From Dryococelus australis (Eukaryota > Arthropoda > Insecta > Phasmatodea > Phasmatidae), in contig CM057000.1 in the NCBI GenBank assembly GCA_029891345.1, positions 137,934,663-137,998,662 on the forward strand: a DNA stretch of 64,000 nucleotides, read 5' to 3'. A program made the translations under genes and the position numbers. The notes beneath the pieces are model-generated. The model was not told where the DNA came from and did no database searches. It worked only from the letters and a program-made list of their open reading frames with translations. Below are positions 33,800 to 46,355 of the stretch, one piece after another; within the stretch, counting starts at the first letter, position 1; each line of letters opens with the position of its first letter.

Positions 33800-34020
33800 A
33801 CAAATACACCCTGAATACTTCCGGCATCTTCTTGACCAAGATGCCGGAAGTAACGTAACAAAACGTCACGGCTTTCGTCGGCGCGCGCACCTTCCCAAGC
33901 TGGTTTCCAAGCTGGTCGTCGACTGTGCTGCGCTCCCATCGACGAATCACCGAAACATCAGTCCGCTGCACACTTCTCGCCAGGCCTTTTTGTTGCTGCA
34001 CGTGAAAATGAGTCTATGTC
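33800..34020. promoter_or_regulatory. Compact CpG island with a perfect 15-bp palindrome
   Basis: Arms TACTTCCGGCATCTT (33816-33830) and AAGATGCCGGAAGTA (33838-33852) are separated by 7 bases. Each arm holds an ETS-type core (CCGGAAGT). Next come AACGTCACGG (CRE-like), GTCGGCGCGCGCACC and the direct pair CCAAGCTGG-TTT-CCAAGCTGG. The region is CpG-rich in AT-rich surroundings, like a small housekeeping promoter. No downstream exon identified. Confidence 0.4.
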
Positions 34021-34810
34021 ATGAGTTATTATCCCGGGTATCTCAGATATTTTAAAAGTATTTTGCAGTGACGTAGAGCTCGTGAGAACATCGCAGTTCT
34101 ATTTTATTAGGGTTTTAAACCACGTCGGAAAGTTTTAAAACCTTGAAACAACGAGTGTGAAAGTTTGTCCGTGACGGGTCGTACACTGCATTCAACAGAT
34201 TACCAGGCAGACACAGTAAGTACTTTTTATGCTACACGGCGACAACCCCATAATTCTAAGATTGTTTTTAAGTTGTATTGCAAGTTGGAAATATTCACAG
34301 ACGCGCGGTGACGGGTCACCCGCCACACCATGTAGAAGAAATTACGCTCGTTAGTTATCGGTAACTTCTTGTTAATACACTGAAAATTCCCTTGAAGTGT
34401 GATAGGCCTAAACTTGACAGCTGTTTGAATCGGGCATGTATGTATGTGGGGTGATCTTATGTTATTACTTTGCTTTGTTTTAACCCGACCGTGTAAAGAA
34501 ATTAAGATTTGGAGTAAATTCCAACAGTACAAGGTATGTAAATGTAGGTGCCGATTTTATTTTTAAAACAGTGTGTCATAGGTTTGGTTTGGAAGTTTCG
34601 TTAGGATGAGATACGATGTTGGAAAATGATAGGGAGAAACATGCTTCCGCAGTAACGAAGTCCACTCACAAGCAAATGCGTTATGACCTCGACCCTAATT
34701 CGTGAAGAAGCGTGAAGTATTTGGGCGGCTCTTAACATCAAGGTCTTGAGTGTCAGCCTTTCGTGTGAAAAAAAAAAAATGCTAAAGATGAGGTTGAGCG
34801 ATTATCTTCT
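34021..34810. other. Unassigned region
   Basis: A 101-codon minus-strand ORF (34227-34532) has no recognisable domain. Otherwise nothing. Confidence 0.45.
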
Positions 34811-34814
34811 ACAC

Positions 34815-35580
34815 TTAGAAAAAAGGCCATGTTGAATCAAACAAGATTTTTTTTTTGGTTGTAACCAAATTATTATTTTGTATAGGGGCAAAGAAATATT
34901 TTGTTCCTGAAAACAAAATTATTATTTTTTGTTCCCATTTGGCTGCCGCAAACTGTAAGGTTTGGTTGGTACAATTAAATATATTTATTTGGCTACACGT
35001 ACATTAAACAGTTTGGGCCCGTAATAAAATTTTTTTTCACAAGTTCGCGCAAGTTTCGAACTTAGAGCATCTGAAACCACGCGCTACGCCTTAGTAAACT
35101 CAGCTAACGTGACAACAAATATATTTATATACATATATAGCAACACGTGGACAACACGTGAAAACACTGGACAACACGTGCAAACAAATATTTCAAGTTC
35201 TATAGCTTTACTTGTTAGTTTTTTGTTGTATTGTTTTATTAATATGTTAATACGATTTTTAACCAACAATAGTGGCACTATCATAATTGTCATAAAAATA
35301 CAAACAAACCCTCAAGCTGTATTTTCGTACGAAGACAGTCAAATGAGTGGCCTTACAAATATATATATAGTTCATTCGACAAACTATTTACTTGACAGTC
35401 TAATTTTATTTTGCCCAACACAGAGATTTTGTTTATTCGAACATATATTTTGTTACAGAAACAAAAGAAATTGAGTTGCTTTTCGAATTTTGTTTGCTCA
35501 ACTATATATTTTGTTAGGGCAACTAAATATATATGGTCCTATGCAAACAAATATTTTGTTAGATTTTCTCTCAGTGTGAT
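34815..35580 (+). repeat. AT-rich foldback-like repeat family F, copy 1
   Basis: The left part (about 34840-35040) matches, in inverse, 40730-40920; the right part (about 35290-35580) matches, in the same direction, 40945-41235. Outer words TACACTTAGAAAAAA and TTTTCTCTCAGTGT look like inverted termini. Rich in CAAACAAATATTTTGTT words that can pair with each other. Holds three CACGTG boxes at 35144, 35155 and 35175. Confidence 0.65.
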
Positions 35581-35594
35581 GCGCATGTACACAA

Positions 35595-35650
35595 AACTGA
35601 CCTACCCCACAACAACACAAATGTCCAAGTCACATGGTTAACAGTGATGA
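35595..35650 (+). repeat. Short dispersed repeat D2, copy 2
   Basis: CTGACCTACCCCACA through AACAGTGATGAA, matching 23865-23945 in order. Confidence 0.45.
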
Positions 35651-35837
35651 ATAGAGACATAAAAAATTGGCGTTAATATTTGGCATCACACTAAACCTCA
35701 TAGCCCTGTATATACTGCAGCCGGCGTCGTTTCTCGATTGGCTGCACTATAGAAGTGAAGTCACTTCCTTTCTGACTGAAGTGCACGTAATTGGATTACA
35801 CCGTTGTGAAGTGTTCATTTATTGGCGCAGAGTTACC

Positions 35838-35955
35838 AGGGGCGTGTCGAATTAAGTATGGTCCAATTACAAACGTATTGCAAAGGTACACGTGTTTGAT
35901 GTTTAAAATGTCCCCGAATAATAACATAAATTTTGCATGTCTCTAGTGATGACCA
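35838..35955 (+). repeat. Dispersed repeat D3, copy 2
   Basis: Partner of 25338-25445. It ends GTCTCTAGTGATGACC nine bases before the short MITE begins. Confidence 0.5.
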
Positions 35956-35963
35956 TATTTCTA

Positions 35964-36201
35964 TAGGCTGTCCATGGCAAAGTGAGCACTTTTTAAGGCC
36001 CTTACAAATTTTTCCTTTCATACATTTTCCAACTTCCTACTGCTTTTTAATATAAACATTGCAACGTAACCAATTAACATAGCGTATTCATTTCATCACC
36101 ATCAAAATTTAATGCCTAAGACTGTAATAAGATATATTTATTAGCGGTTGAAGCCTGTTGGCAGAGCCTTAAAAAGCGCTCGGTTTATAGTGAACAGCCT
36201 A
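35964..36201 (+). mobile_element. Short TA-MITE, copy C
   Basis: 238 bp, TA on both sides, ends TAGGCTGTCCATGGCAAAGT and TAGTGAACAGCCTA. Interior order (CTTTCATACATTTTCC, TAATGCCTAAGACT, TTTATTAGC) parallels copy B at 25938-26173. Confidence 0.88.
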
Positions 36202-36408
36202 TAAATATCTTAAATTTTTAAAAGGCAAGGCCATCGATATAAATAAAATACTTTAACCTATTTCAATTTAACCTGGTTACCTCAAACATATTTGTTAGTG
36301 GAAGTAGACAAACCTCTAAAATCATTCGTTCACATTAACAGAGCTCCAACTTCAAACATGTCGACTTCGTTTGCGATAGCCGCGCAGGCAGAAAAGCCGT
36401 CCGATATT

Positions 36409-36850
36409 GCGACGTGGAAATCGGCCAAACCGCAGGTTGGGGACGCGCTCTCTACCCCATTTCCTCTCTCGCGACGCGGAGATCGGCCAAACCGCAGGTT
36501 GGGGACGCGCTCTCTACCCCATTTCCTCTCTCGCGACGCGGAGATCGGCCAAACCGCAGCTTGGGGACGCGCTCTCTACCCCATTTCCTCTCTCGCGACG
36601 CGGAGATCGGCCAAACCGCAGCTTGGGGACGCGCTCTCTACCCCATTTCCTCTCTCGCGACGCGGAGATCGGCCAAACCGCAGGTTGGGGACGCGCTCTC
36701 TACCCCATTTCCTCTCTCGCGACGCGGAGATCGGCCAAACCGCAGGTTGGGGACGCGCTCTCTACCCCATTTCCTCTCTCGCGACGCGGAGATCGGCCAA
36801 ACAGCAGCTTGGGGACGCGCTCTCTACCCCATTTCCTCTCTCGCGACGTG
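36409..36850. repeat. 62-bp GC-rich minisatellite, 7 units plus a partial
   Basis: Unit starts GCGACGCGGAGATCGGCCAA and ends CCATTTCCTCTCTC, recurring at 36409, 36471, 36533, 36595, 36657, 36719 and 36781. Units differ mainly at CAGGTTGG/CAGCTTGG. As 62 is not a multiple of 3 and no frame has a stop, three plus frames stay open for 167-227 codons; these ORFs are artefacts unless a transcript shows otherwise. Confidence 0.95.
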
Positions 36851-37070
36851 GACACGCGGACTCGGCGAAGCTGGGCGCAGGGCAGAGATTCAGACGGCCG
36901 CGCCCTACACGAGGTAAAGGACGCGCGAGGGCCCTTTCAGCTACCCTCGCGAGGGCATTCGTCCACCCGAGGTAATTACAGCGACGCGGTAATTACCTCC
37001 TCGGACAGGGACGACGCTCGCCGTCTTTGGCGACGGCCAGGCCAGGATCCCAGGTTGCCTCGAGTATAAA
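36851..37070. promoter_or_regulatory. CpG-rich flank with a paired TAATTA palindrome
   Basis: GAGGTAATTAC (36969-36979) and GTAATTACCTC (36989-36999) form perfect 11-bp arms around 9 bases. TAATTAC is homeodomain-like. The surroundings are CpG-rich (GGACGCGCGAGGGCCC). Regulatory use is only inferred. Confidence 0.3.
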
Positions 37071-37824
37071 CCATTCACGGTTATTTCACACCACATGAAC
37101 CAAGCCTTTTGAAAAATAACCCCTTGGTGTGACCCGTTAAATATTTTACTTTTGATAAAACAACAATTGTCTTTCACAATAATTTTATTCAAATAAAACG
37201 ACTGAATCGAAAAAATAACATAAAATAATTCAAAATATTACTTTTACTGCTTGCGTACGCAGTTACTTCGAAAGACAAGAGGAAAGGACACTATTTCTTT
37301 GGATGACAACTATATTTATTTTGCACTTACATTCGTAACGTTTTGCCACTGAGATAAGCTTGCTAGTAGCATGATTTATCTTCCTTCGGTCACACATGCA
37401 TCATGCATCAGGAGGTAGGAGTTATCCGCCATCTCTTATGATGTCCCCCCCCCCCCTCGACAACGATACCCACGGTCAGTCATTCCAGCAACCCTTAACC
37501 CTAAAAATTATTTGTAATGAAAAAAATTTTTAATAAAAAATATTTGAATTAACATTTCCTAAATATATCAGCTCGCCACTTTGGATTTCTATTGACCAAC
37601 AACCTATCCCCACCCAATAGTAAAAAAAAAAAAAACGCCATAAAATAGAAAATAATAAGTCTAAAAATCGAGGAACATATTACGTTACCCCACCCTACAC
37701 CCCACAACCTTAACCTACACCCCCTCCTTCCCCTTCAACGCTATTTGCCTTATGTAAGAAATTATCCCTCCACCCATACCAAACATCTTTTATCTGTCAA
37801 GTTACCATGAAATTACAATTTAAT

Positions 37825-37865
<41 letters not shown>

Positions 37866-38665
37866 CCAGTATTAGACACTAGAATGTGCTTGTAACTTTT
37901 TCAACCACCAGAGATAATTTACTGTCGACTGGATTGCTACCTGTACCGAATGGTGATGAGGTCAAGTAAATATGGGGAACATGAGTTCTCATACTTTTAA
38001 ACCATAAAATGTTTCAGCATTTTATTCATTGGTTGAAGACATCACATTTTTTTTTTTTTGCATATATGAAAGTAGCTCTCCTTTCAAAAGATGTTCATGT
38101 CCATGTCACTAAAAAATCTACGAAAAAGTTTGCTATTTCCTTTATTATAATGAATCCTTGAATTCATCATTATGTTTATACGCCGTAAATTTGGCACACG
38201 TCCTCGCGACACTTAAATTACCACCCGCATGTAATAGGAAAGTGTTATAATTCAGAATCACGCCGAGGTAAATTTCTGCTCGAGCCGTATAGCAGTAAAA
38301 AAGAACACCATCAATCATCTGAAGCAGTCACGCGACGAAACTCTCGAAAGTGCGCAATCAACTATGCACGGGCTACAGGACGATCGTGCAGGAATCAAAG
38401 TGGGAAACGACGCATTTTACAGCACTGTGATTCCGTGAGACGCCGGGGATAGATGCTACATGATCACATTACAACTGCTGTATACGCGCGCCATAAATCT
38501 TGTCGCCCACGTGGCCGTTACTGCAATCTGGCGTGTACGACAACCACTTTTATCGTGGACAACTGTACCTAGAAAGACACGGACAGCTATTAGCCATGAA
38601 ATATCACAGTTTACTGTTGGCGCTACACACTTATCTAGCGATGTAAATGTCACGTACATCGACTT
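37071..38665. other. Unassigned region with microsatellites
   Basis: AT-rich, with a C run at 37447-37456 and a (CA)n(TA)n tract at 37829-37865. No gene recognised. Confidence 0.5.
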
Positions 38666-38668
38666 GCA

Positions 38669-38669
<1 letters not shown>

Positions 38670-38730
<61 letters not shown>
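38670..38730. repeat. (AT)n microsatellite
   Basis: About 58 bases of pure alternating AT. Confidence 0.95.
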
Positions 38731-38731
<1 letters not shown>

Positions 38732-40725
38732 TCGTGTTATACAGTCCTCGTATTATAAAAATTTAATCGCTACCCTGAGCTACGAACACGTTCGCGTTTG
38801 TACAATATTTGTGCTGAAACGTCATTTTTTATTTCATGTGTTGTATATATTTTTATTAATTTTTCGCGCTTCGGAAGGCACTTACAATTACTGGAGTCCA
38901 CACCATTTAAATTTTCCATTTAAATTATTATTTGTGTTTTTGCTCAAATGGATACATATTTAACAGATTTTGGCCAAATTTTATTTTTGCACGGAGCAAT
39001 AAATTGTTTTCATTTCTTGTTTCTAAAATTTGCAATAGTGCTTGGGAGAAAACCAATTTTAGTTGGAATTTTTATAGTAACACGTCAAAAACACACAACG
39101 GGTTTCTGTGATTCGAGGAACAGAAAAAAGTGGCCGTATTATACCGAGAGATGCATCAATCGTAACTGTATATGACGTTCAGCACTGTTACCTTATGGCA
39201 ACATTATAAATCTGTACCGCGACCTATCTACAAGCAATAAACGCAGGATTATATCCGCCATAGTACATAATCTACCCATTTTTTGAAAAGTTTTTCACTT
39301 AAAACAAGCGCATGTATTCACGAATGCCGTGCTATTAAATTATCATCGTTGCACTGGACGACAGGGAGGAACTACTTCCCTATAAATTATTTTTAAGTGT
39401 AGAAAACTGCATAGCTCTTTAAGGTCTATGCAATTATTAGCCTTTGTATGTTTACCAAGCCCAATTAATTTTTGTAACGAAACGAAAATAATGTTGTAGT
39501 ATTTTGTAGGTACTTAATGGCAATACATGTTTCCTCGAGGGGAAATTGTTTATGCACGAATGATGTTGGACATCTGTGGGGGTCAACAATTAAATTGTAG
39601 TTCTAGCATGATACGCCTTCTTGTAGTTGCAGTTTACTCAATCTTGGAAGTCACTGATCACGTATTTCCCAAGCCGAGTCATTCCAAAATGGATGCAGAC
39701 TCGGTTTATTCGAAAACCGAGGCAAAAAAAAAAAACATATCAGAACATATAGTCTATTGGCGGTTTATTCACACTTTTTGAACCTAACCTTTGGAAAATC
39801 ACCCCATGTATGAAGCGTTTGGTTGTTTAGAGGAAAGTAACCTATTATCAGATACTTTTTTTTAAAATACAGATTGGTGTTGGAAAAAATGCAAATTTTA
39901 ATTTGTCACTGAGTTGTAATTAACATTATATATCACACAATACATCGTTAAGGTGAAGCAATAAAAACATGTCTACTGGTAATATAAAAAATAATAATTT
40001 GTAAAAGGTTTAGGTTTTATAGAAATAGTTGCCTAATACCGGATAGTGAGGGTTCTCATTATCCGATAATATCCGATATTAAGTTCCATCGATATTCTCA
40101 GCTGTATTCTCTGCGCAGTTTTCACTAGTAAAGTTTTTCCAGTCAATCACTTGTGCACACGGATCGTGGCACCCCTTAAATCACTTGGTGCATCCACCCA
40201 CTCTTCGCCTTTCTTATATTGGGAAAAGAAGCCAGTCTGGTTTAAGTACCGGAAATCTGCACCACAATTTATTTTCGCTACATTGGACTACCTGGATAAT
40301 TAGTTCATGCACGAAAAAGTAGGGCAACGAAACAGAGCACCTTTTCAATGTTACCAGGAAACGCTGGGTATCTCTGACACGAAAAATAAAGATTTTGTAC
40401 AGTTTCGACGCCAATATTTGATACCTAGAGTTTAACACGAGTTCTACAAACAACTTCCAAACAGCACTTCATGCTGGACAACACGGTGATGAGGAAGACT
40501 GTTATAGTTGTTTGTAACGAGGTGTACATATTGATGTAGTTCTGTGTACTATATTACATATTTACGTCGATGTATTTTGGAATTTGAAACTTTCTTAATT
40601 TTGATTGAAAGCTGTGTTTAATTATATATAGGTAATTTGTACTGTTATCTATCAATACTTTCAAAATATATGCTCACATAATTCAAGATACTTCTCCATT
40701 TCACAACAAACTTGCAAATTTTTTT
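38731..40725. other. Unassigned AT-rich region
   Basis: Short ORFs without domains. No repeat family recognised. Confidence 0.5.
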
Positions 40726-40729
40726 TTTT

Positions 40730-41235
40730 TACATCGGCCCAAATTGTTTAATGTACGTGTAGCCAAACAAACCTTTAGTTGCAAACAACCAAATCTTACA
40801 GTTTGGGGCAACCAAATGAGAACAACAAAACAATTTGGTTTCAGAAACAAAATATTTCACTGCCCCTCTAAAAACAAATAATTTGGTTGCCCCAAAGAAA
40901 TAGATGCACAAAAATACACGGTTAATATTCCAACTGTCACAAAAAAAAAATACAAACAAACTCTCGAGCTGTATTTTCGAACGAAGGCAGTCATAAAAGT
41001 GGCCAAACAAATATATACAGTTTATTCAACAAAATATTTAGTTGACAGACAATTTTTCTTTGCCCCAACACTGAGTTTTTTGTCTATTCGAACATATATT
41101 TTGTAAGACGAAACAAAGTAATTTTGTTGCTTTTCAAATTTTGTTTGCTTGGCAATATAATTTGTTAGGACAAATAAATATATATTTGGCCCTATACAAA
41201 CAAATATTTTGATCGGTTTTCTCTCAGTGTATCTA
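40730..41235 (+). repeat. Foldback-like repeat family F, copy 2 (left half inverted)
   Basis: The left half is the inverse of 34840-35040; the right half runs parallel to 35290-35580 and ends TTTTCTCTCAGTGT. The relative inversion of one half fits recombination between self-complementary parts. Confidence 0.65.
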
Positions 41236-41514
41236 CTGGGCCTCAGTATGGTTCGCAGAGGCGTAGAATGCCAGTCGTGCAACTTTGATAACATTCAAGT
41301 CTTCCGAATACAGCTGTCACGACTCACAAATCATCATTGACGACACCATAGCTAAGAGAACACCACAAAAAACCGCACACGATAAACTAACTCTCTTTAG
41401 ATTTATAGAGCAGCAGTGGTTTAATGTTAGTGAAGCTCTTTTATGTTATATTATCTTTTGGTATACCTACGGGAACGGTATGAAATGTGCGGTTTTGAGA
41501 ACCGATTAAGGTGA

Positions 41515-41665
41515 AGCGAGGTGGGTATGGAGCGGCGCCGGAATACAAGGGACGTGGAGAACGGGAAATCCCCGAGAAAAACCACCCCGTCACTATTCCT
41601 ACGTACGAAAGATCCCCCGCCGGGAATCGATTCCGGGATGATGCGAACGCACTAGTGACTCAAGA
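41515..41665 (-). mobile_element. SINE family A, minus strand, 5' part worn
   Basis: Minus-strand order: a B-box-like GAATCGATTCCCGGCGGG, then GTGGTTTTTCTCGGGGATTTC, CCCGTTCTCCACGTCC, ATTCCGGCGCCGCTCCATAC and CCACCTCGCTTCACC. The A-box half is not clear. It lies next to the 600-bp MITE copy. Confidence 0.7.
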
Positions 41666-41689
41666 AATTGGGTTTGATTGTGTTGGGGA

Positions 41690-42270
41690 CACTGCCGTTG
41701 GTTTTGCTTGAATACGTCTACGCTGACTCGATCATATGGGGTTTTATGGGCATCACTGGATTGCTTTTGAGATGCTCTTTCGCACCGTATATGATTTCTG
41801 TATTTCGACTTACCTTTTTGAAGAGCATAGGCCGACATTGTGTTAAGTATTCTTGATTTTTTTACATTAAACGCATGACATGCCACCATAACCACGCCAC
41901 ACAAATGATTTGATACATGCAATCGATTGATCTTGACGATATCTGTCGATTGAAACTTAAACGAGCGTCGTAGTTTCTCTTAGTTAAAAGCTATACTACG
42001 CGGAAGTTATGAGACGCGGCGAAATGAACTCGAAATTGCGTCCCCACCCCTCCCCGCCTCTCAAGATTCTTCACTGTCCTCACTCAACGTAACATAATCT
42101 TCGAGTCTTTGGCAATCGAGACATGTAATTGAATTTTGAATTTAGAAAGATGGATTCGGAGCTGCAGTGCCAAACTGTATCCCTCGACGCTGTTACCATC
42201 GGATTTTCTGCGTTGCCTCCCGCAATGGTTGCATATTTAAAGACGTATTTGCGTCAAAAGGTATCGTAAA
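41690..42270 (+). mobile_element. 600-bp MITE family, copy 2
   Basis: TGAATACGTCTACGCTGAC, CGATCATATGGGG, CATCACTGGATTGCTTTTGA, ACTACGCGGAAGTTATGAG, CATCGGATTTTCTGCGTT, then AAAGACGTATTTGCGTCAAA, whose inverse resembles the left end. Lacks the CGCTCGGACGCC segment present in the other two copies. Non-coding. Confidence 0.8.
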
Positions 42271-43172
42271 TAGCTATTCGTACTGCATTACAACTGCCTC
42301 TGCGATTTCCACAACTGCTGCATTTTACGAATTCACTGTAGACTAGCAATAAGATCCACTGCCTGCCACTGCCTGCTTAATTTGAATAGGAAATCCCATG
42401 TTAAGGAAATTTCGCCCCTAGCGCATTAGTTTTAAAGATAGGCGTTTCAAACAAAATGCAACCTTCACGAATTGGTTTAGATGAGGTTCCCTAAAGCGGA
42501 GATGTTTCCACAACAAGTATAGATTGTTTTCAAGAAACTTTTAAAAATCAGGATTTAAAAAACGTACTTCCTGCCTATCTATATAGAAAATATACGCTCG
42601 TAAGAATCTTCTAAAAAAAAAAAAAAATCCGTGGTAAGAAACGTCTATCCTTAAAATTAACGCAATGAGGCGAAATTTCCTCTACGTGACATTCGCTATT
42701 TAAATTTCGCAGCTGCCAGGACGTGTTCACGTGTATTCTACGTAGCAGGAACCAAGCCGAACTTCTCATAAGTGCGAAATGAGGGTACGCTTTGTTACGA
42801 CTGTCACTAGCATTTCTCCTGAGACCGTTAAGGTAACAATTGCAGGCCGTTTTTATTGCCCGCGATACACCTCGGAACCCCACCGAACCGCTATATAACG
42901 CGGCACCATCTATCATGCTAGATCAATTCCTGGTTGGCAATATTGGCCGCTACCCAAGTTAAGACCCATTCTCCTCTTCCACTCGGTGCATGATATTGAG
43001 CCACCCTAACGTTGAATGTTTTTCTACTGGCCCATTGGCATGAAAGTCTTGTCAGTTATGTACAAAGTCTCACGTTGAAATAAACATGTGGCCTTCTATA
43101 ATTACGCCTATTTTTTTTCCAAATAACAAAAATAAATTATAACAATGCACTTCATTATGCTACAGCCTCTTA
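42271..43172. other. Unassigned region
   Basis: A 101-codon minus-strand ORF at 42611-42916 lacks recognisable domains. Nothing else. Confidence 0.45.
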
Positions 43173-43570
43173 AAGGCTGTTAATGATGAAGTGAGCACTT
43201 TAGAAATGAACCTTAGAAAAAAATCACTGTCCATGCATGCATATATTTTAATGGGCGCACTGAGTGCCATTCGGCCAGTGAAGTTGGCAACGATGGATGG
43301 AAAGTTGTTCCATAACTTACCGTCGAATAAGAAGTGATAGGTAACCATTTGTGATAACTTAAAATTATTTATTTCACTTTCTGTTTTTATAATGCATTGA
43401 AGTGCAAAATGGAGCAGATTTGTAAATTATTAATAATTTCACAATGTCATATAAATCGGTGAGGACCATGACAATGTTAATTTTACATAAGGCGGAAGAA
43501 TACACAACGTGTATGCAAGTAGATCTTACGCAGGGTTTTCAGAAGTGCTAATTTTACCGTGAACAGCCTA
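43173..43570 (-). mobile_element. Long TA-MITE, copy 9
   Basis: TA on both sides, ends AAGGCTGTTAATGATGAAGT and TACCGTGAACAGCCTA. Reverse orientation, interior complete but with a small internal deletion compared with the longer copies. Confidence 0.92.
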
Positions 43571-46350
43571 TACCGTTGAATGAGATTTTTCTACCCTGTA
43601 CCTCCCCTTCATGTAAAGTGTCTTAAACGGCACGACGTGTGGCTACGGCTTTTTAATTATACTCGTACACTTAACTAAAGACTTGGTTTTTAACGTTTAA
43701 TTAATGAGGTTTTACTTTATTTGTAACTCTATTTTATTCGCCAATTTTTTTTTCTACTTACAGTGAAGACGTGTTTTTTTTTTTACTTTTGAGTCGTCGG
43801 GTTTTAGTTATTTATAAGAAAATTTTTTATTTAGCAATTTTTTTCTACATACACGAATGAGGTTTCCCAATCATCACGCTTAATATACGTATTATTAATC
43901 TTAAATTGTAATTATCGTAAAAGATTTATGAGATATACTTCCAAGTAATAAGCCGCAAATGAAATACCCGTGGCATTATCTAGTTTGTCACGGCCACCAC
44001 CTTGAATTTTCTTAATTGTGTCATAGCCTATGACGATCGGATTATCAAAAGGCTATCGATAGACACCTCATTTATCAAAATCGGTGCCATTGGTGCGATG
44101 CCAGAGTGGAGCATCCGAAATGTAACACATCGTGTCAAAATCATAACCCTTCATTTGCTTCGCCGTAGACGGGTAAAAAGGTGGTATTACGATGGCATAT
44201 TAGGTTAAATGGTCAGCTGAATTGTACTTACTGATATTTATAATGTTATAAGTGGTTCTATGTCGCCATATTTGTAATAAAGCGTGATTTTCAATCTGTT
44301 TGTAAAATATTCACGCAAGCTTTATGACAATTTTTAAGCTTCGCATGGTTTGGAACACCACTAATTATTAAATTTCTATATTAAATTCACTGTATGTATG
44401 TTCTGTTGGTGGTAGATTGTGTCGTCATTCAAGAGATCTTGTTACGTGACCGTGAGCAATTATTATAATAAGAGAATAAATAAACCCCAACAATTAAGGT
44501 TTTTTTTTTTTTCAGAGACGCCATATATGGTGGATCTAGATATTTTCGCCATCAGTTCTATATACTTACTTAGGTGGTCACACGTTATATTATTGCACAC
44601 TTTAGAATCTATGGCTGCAAAATGAGTAAAGATCGCTCCCCAAACATATCATGTGTTTCATACTAACACGTGCGAGGTGATTTTGTACGTAAACATAGTA
44701 CTATTTGTCACGTATACAGTACATTGTTATAATTATATAAATTCATTGAGTCGGTCAAAGGGCAGCAAACTCAATGTCTTGGAGCCTACTATTGTCTTTG
44801 CGGCCGTGTCTGTAATGACCAGTTGAACCGTCGTGGTTCTAAACTCGATCCGAGATCGGATCTATGATCAACATAGAAAACTGTTGCACCATTCGAGTTC
44901 AGAGCTTGACTGCAGACAGAGATGGTATTACATTACGAACCGCCGAATTTGGCGGTTCGAAATTTCGATCCGAGGTCAGAGAAGAATACAAGTTTGTTGA
45001 ACACAGGTTACGTAAATTTAAAAGTACAGTTAAATATATTTATTAACTAGAAATAAACTTCGTAATATTTAAATAGTTTAAACATTATTCGGTTGCTGTG
45101 AACTGTTGTAAAATGTAAATTGAGACATTTTACAATGGCTTAAGATAAATGCAATTATTTTATTGAAGATGTATTAATGTTTTGTAATATCGTAAACTAA
45201 AGTTCCGGAGGAACCGGCGCTGGCCTCACCAAACCTCCCCTCCAGGTGGCCGATACATATTAAAAGGTCATACCTGGAACACTTTTTTCTAACATCACGC
45301 TATCCACCGCAAGTAAAATCGAAATCGGATCTTTGGATGTTCCAGGTGCCACCAGGAACTTTGCAATTTTGAAACCGTCATGCTGGTCCGAAATATAAAA
45401 CGAAACTACACTATTCTACTGAAACGCACACTAACTACAGCGTCCACGCACTATCTTCTTCCACGTTCAATTTGCGCATGGCCGTATCCCTCTGCTACGC
45501 ACTACCTAAGGGCGTGGCAAGTGGGACTTATACGCAGCCCTTCAAGAACCAATCCACAAGAGGATAAGGAAAAGATCAAATCTATTTCAAGATTTCTGGT
45601 TAAAAAGACAGACGAACACATGACTTCCTTGTCATAACATGTATGATTTGTATGATTTATTTATATAAATCTTTCAAAGTTTACACAGGATTATGAAAAA
45701 TATTCATAATTTATTATTTATCTATATTCCCAGTCTTCCAAAAAAATTGACACTGATTAAATATCAGATAGGCTCAGAAATTTATACAGTGATACCATTT
45801 TCAAATATAAAATACAAATGCCCATTAAACCGTGCTAGAATTCCACATACAAGTGGTGTTTGAAATAACTCCAAGTTAAATCTTATGTCTCTCTTGTGTC
45901 ACTTAACACAAATCCATGTGACTACTATACCCCTACTCCAGGTTTAAGGGTATTATCATAAAATATTAAATAAAAAAAAATGCCTGGATGATATGTCGCT
46001 TTCAGAAAAAAAAAAAAAAAAAAAACTTGCTCTCAACTCCTTTTAGAAGCCCATACGGCTATATTTTCATGTTTAGCATTTCCTCGGCCATTTTCTGAAT
46101 ACTTAGGCATTTTTCTTTAATGCTGGCTAGATACAAAGTGTAAAATTTGAGTATTTCCTGACTCCTAATGTAAGCGTACTCTTTAGTACTGTACTCGCAA
46201 AGCCGGCATTGACAATAGAGTCAATATGTTAGTAAAGTCCAACAAAAACACAAATGACTCTAATTTTCCCATTTTATTACACTTTAAGAATTTTCAGCTG
46301 TCTTTAAAAACATGGTTGATAACTTTAATTAGCCGATAGTTCAAAAATAA
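43571..46350. other. Unassigned AT-rich region
   Basis: No gene or repeat family recognised. Poly(A) at about 46005-46024. Confidence 0.5.
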
Positions 46351-46355
46351 ATTTT

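Noticed and set aside
36292-37069. Three plus-strand ORFs of 167-227 codons, Arg/Pro-rich
   Set aside because: Same artefact from the 62-bp array; no conserved domain or start context.
38460-38963. 167-codon ORF
   Set aside because: Its middle is an (AT)n microsatellite read as Tyr-Ile; the flanks show no domain.
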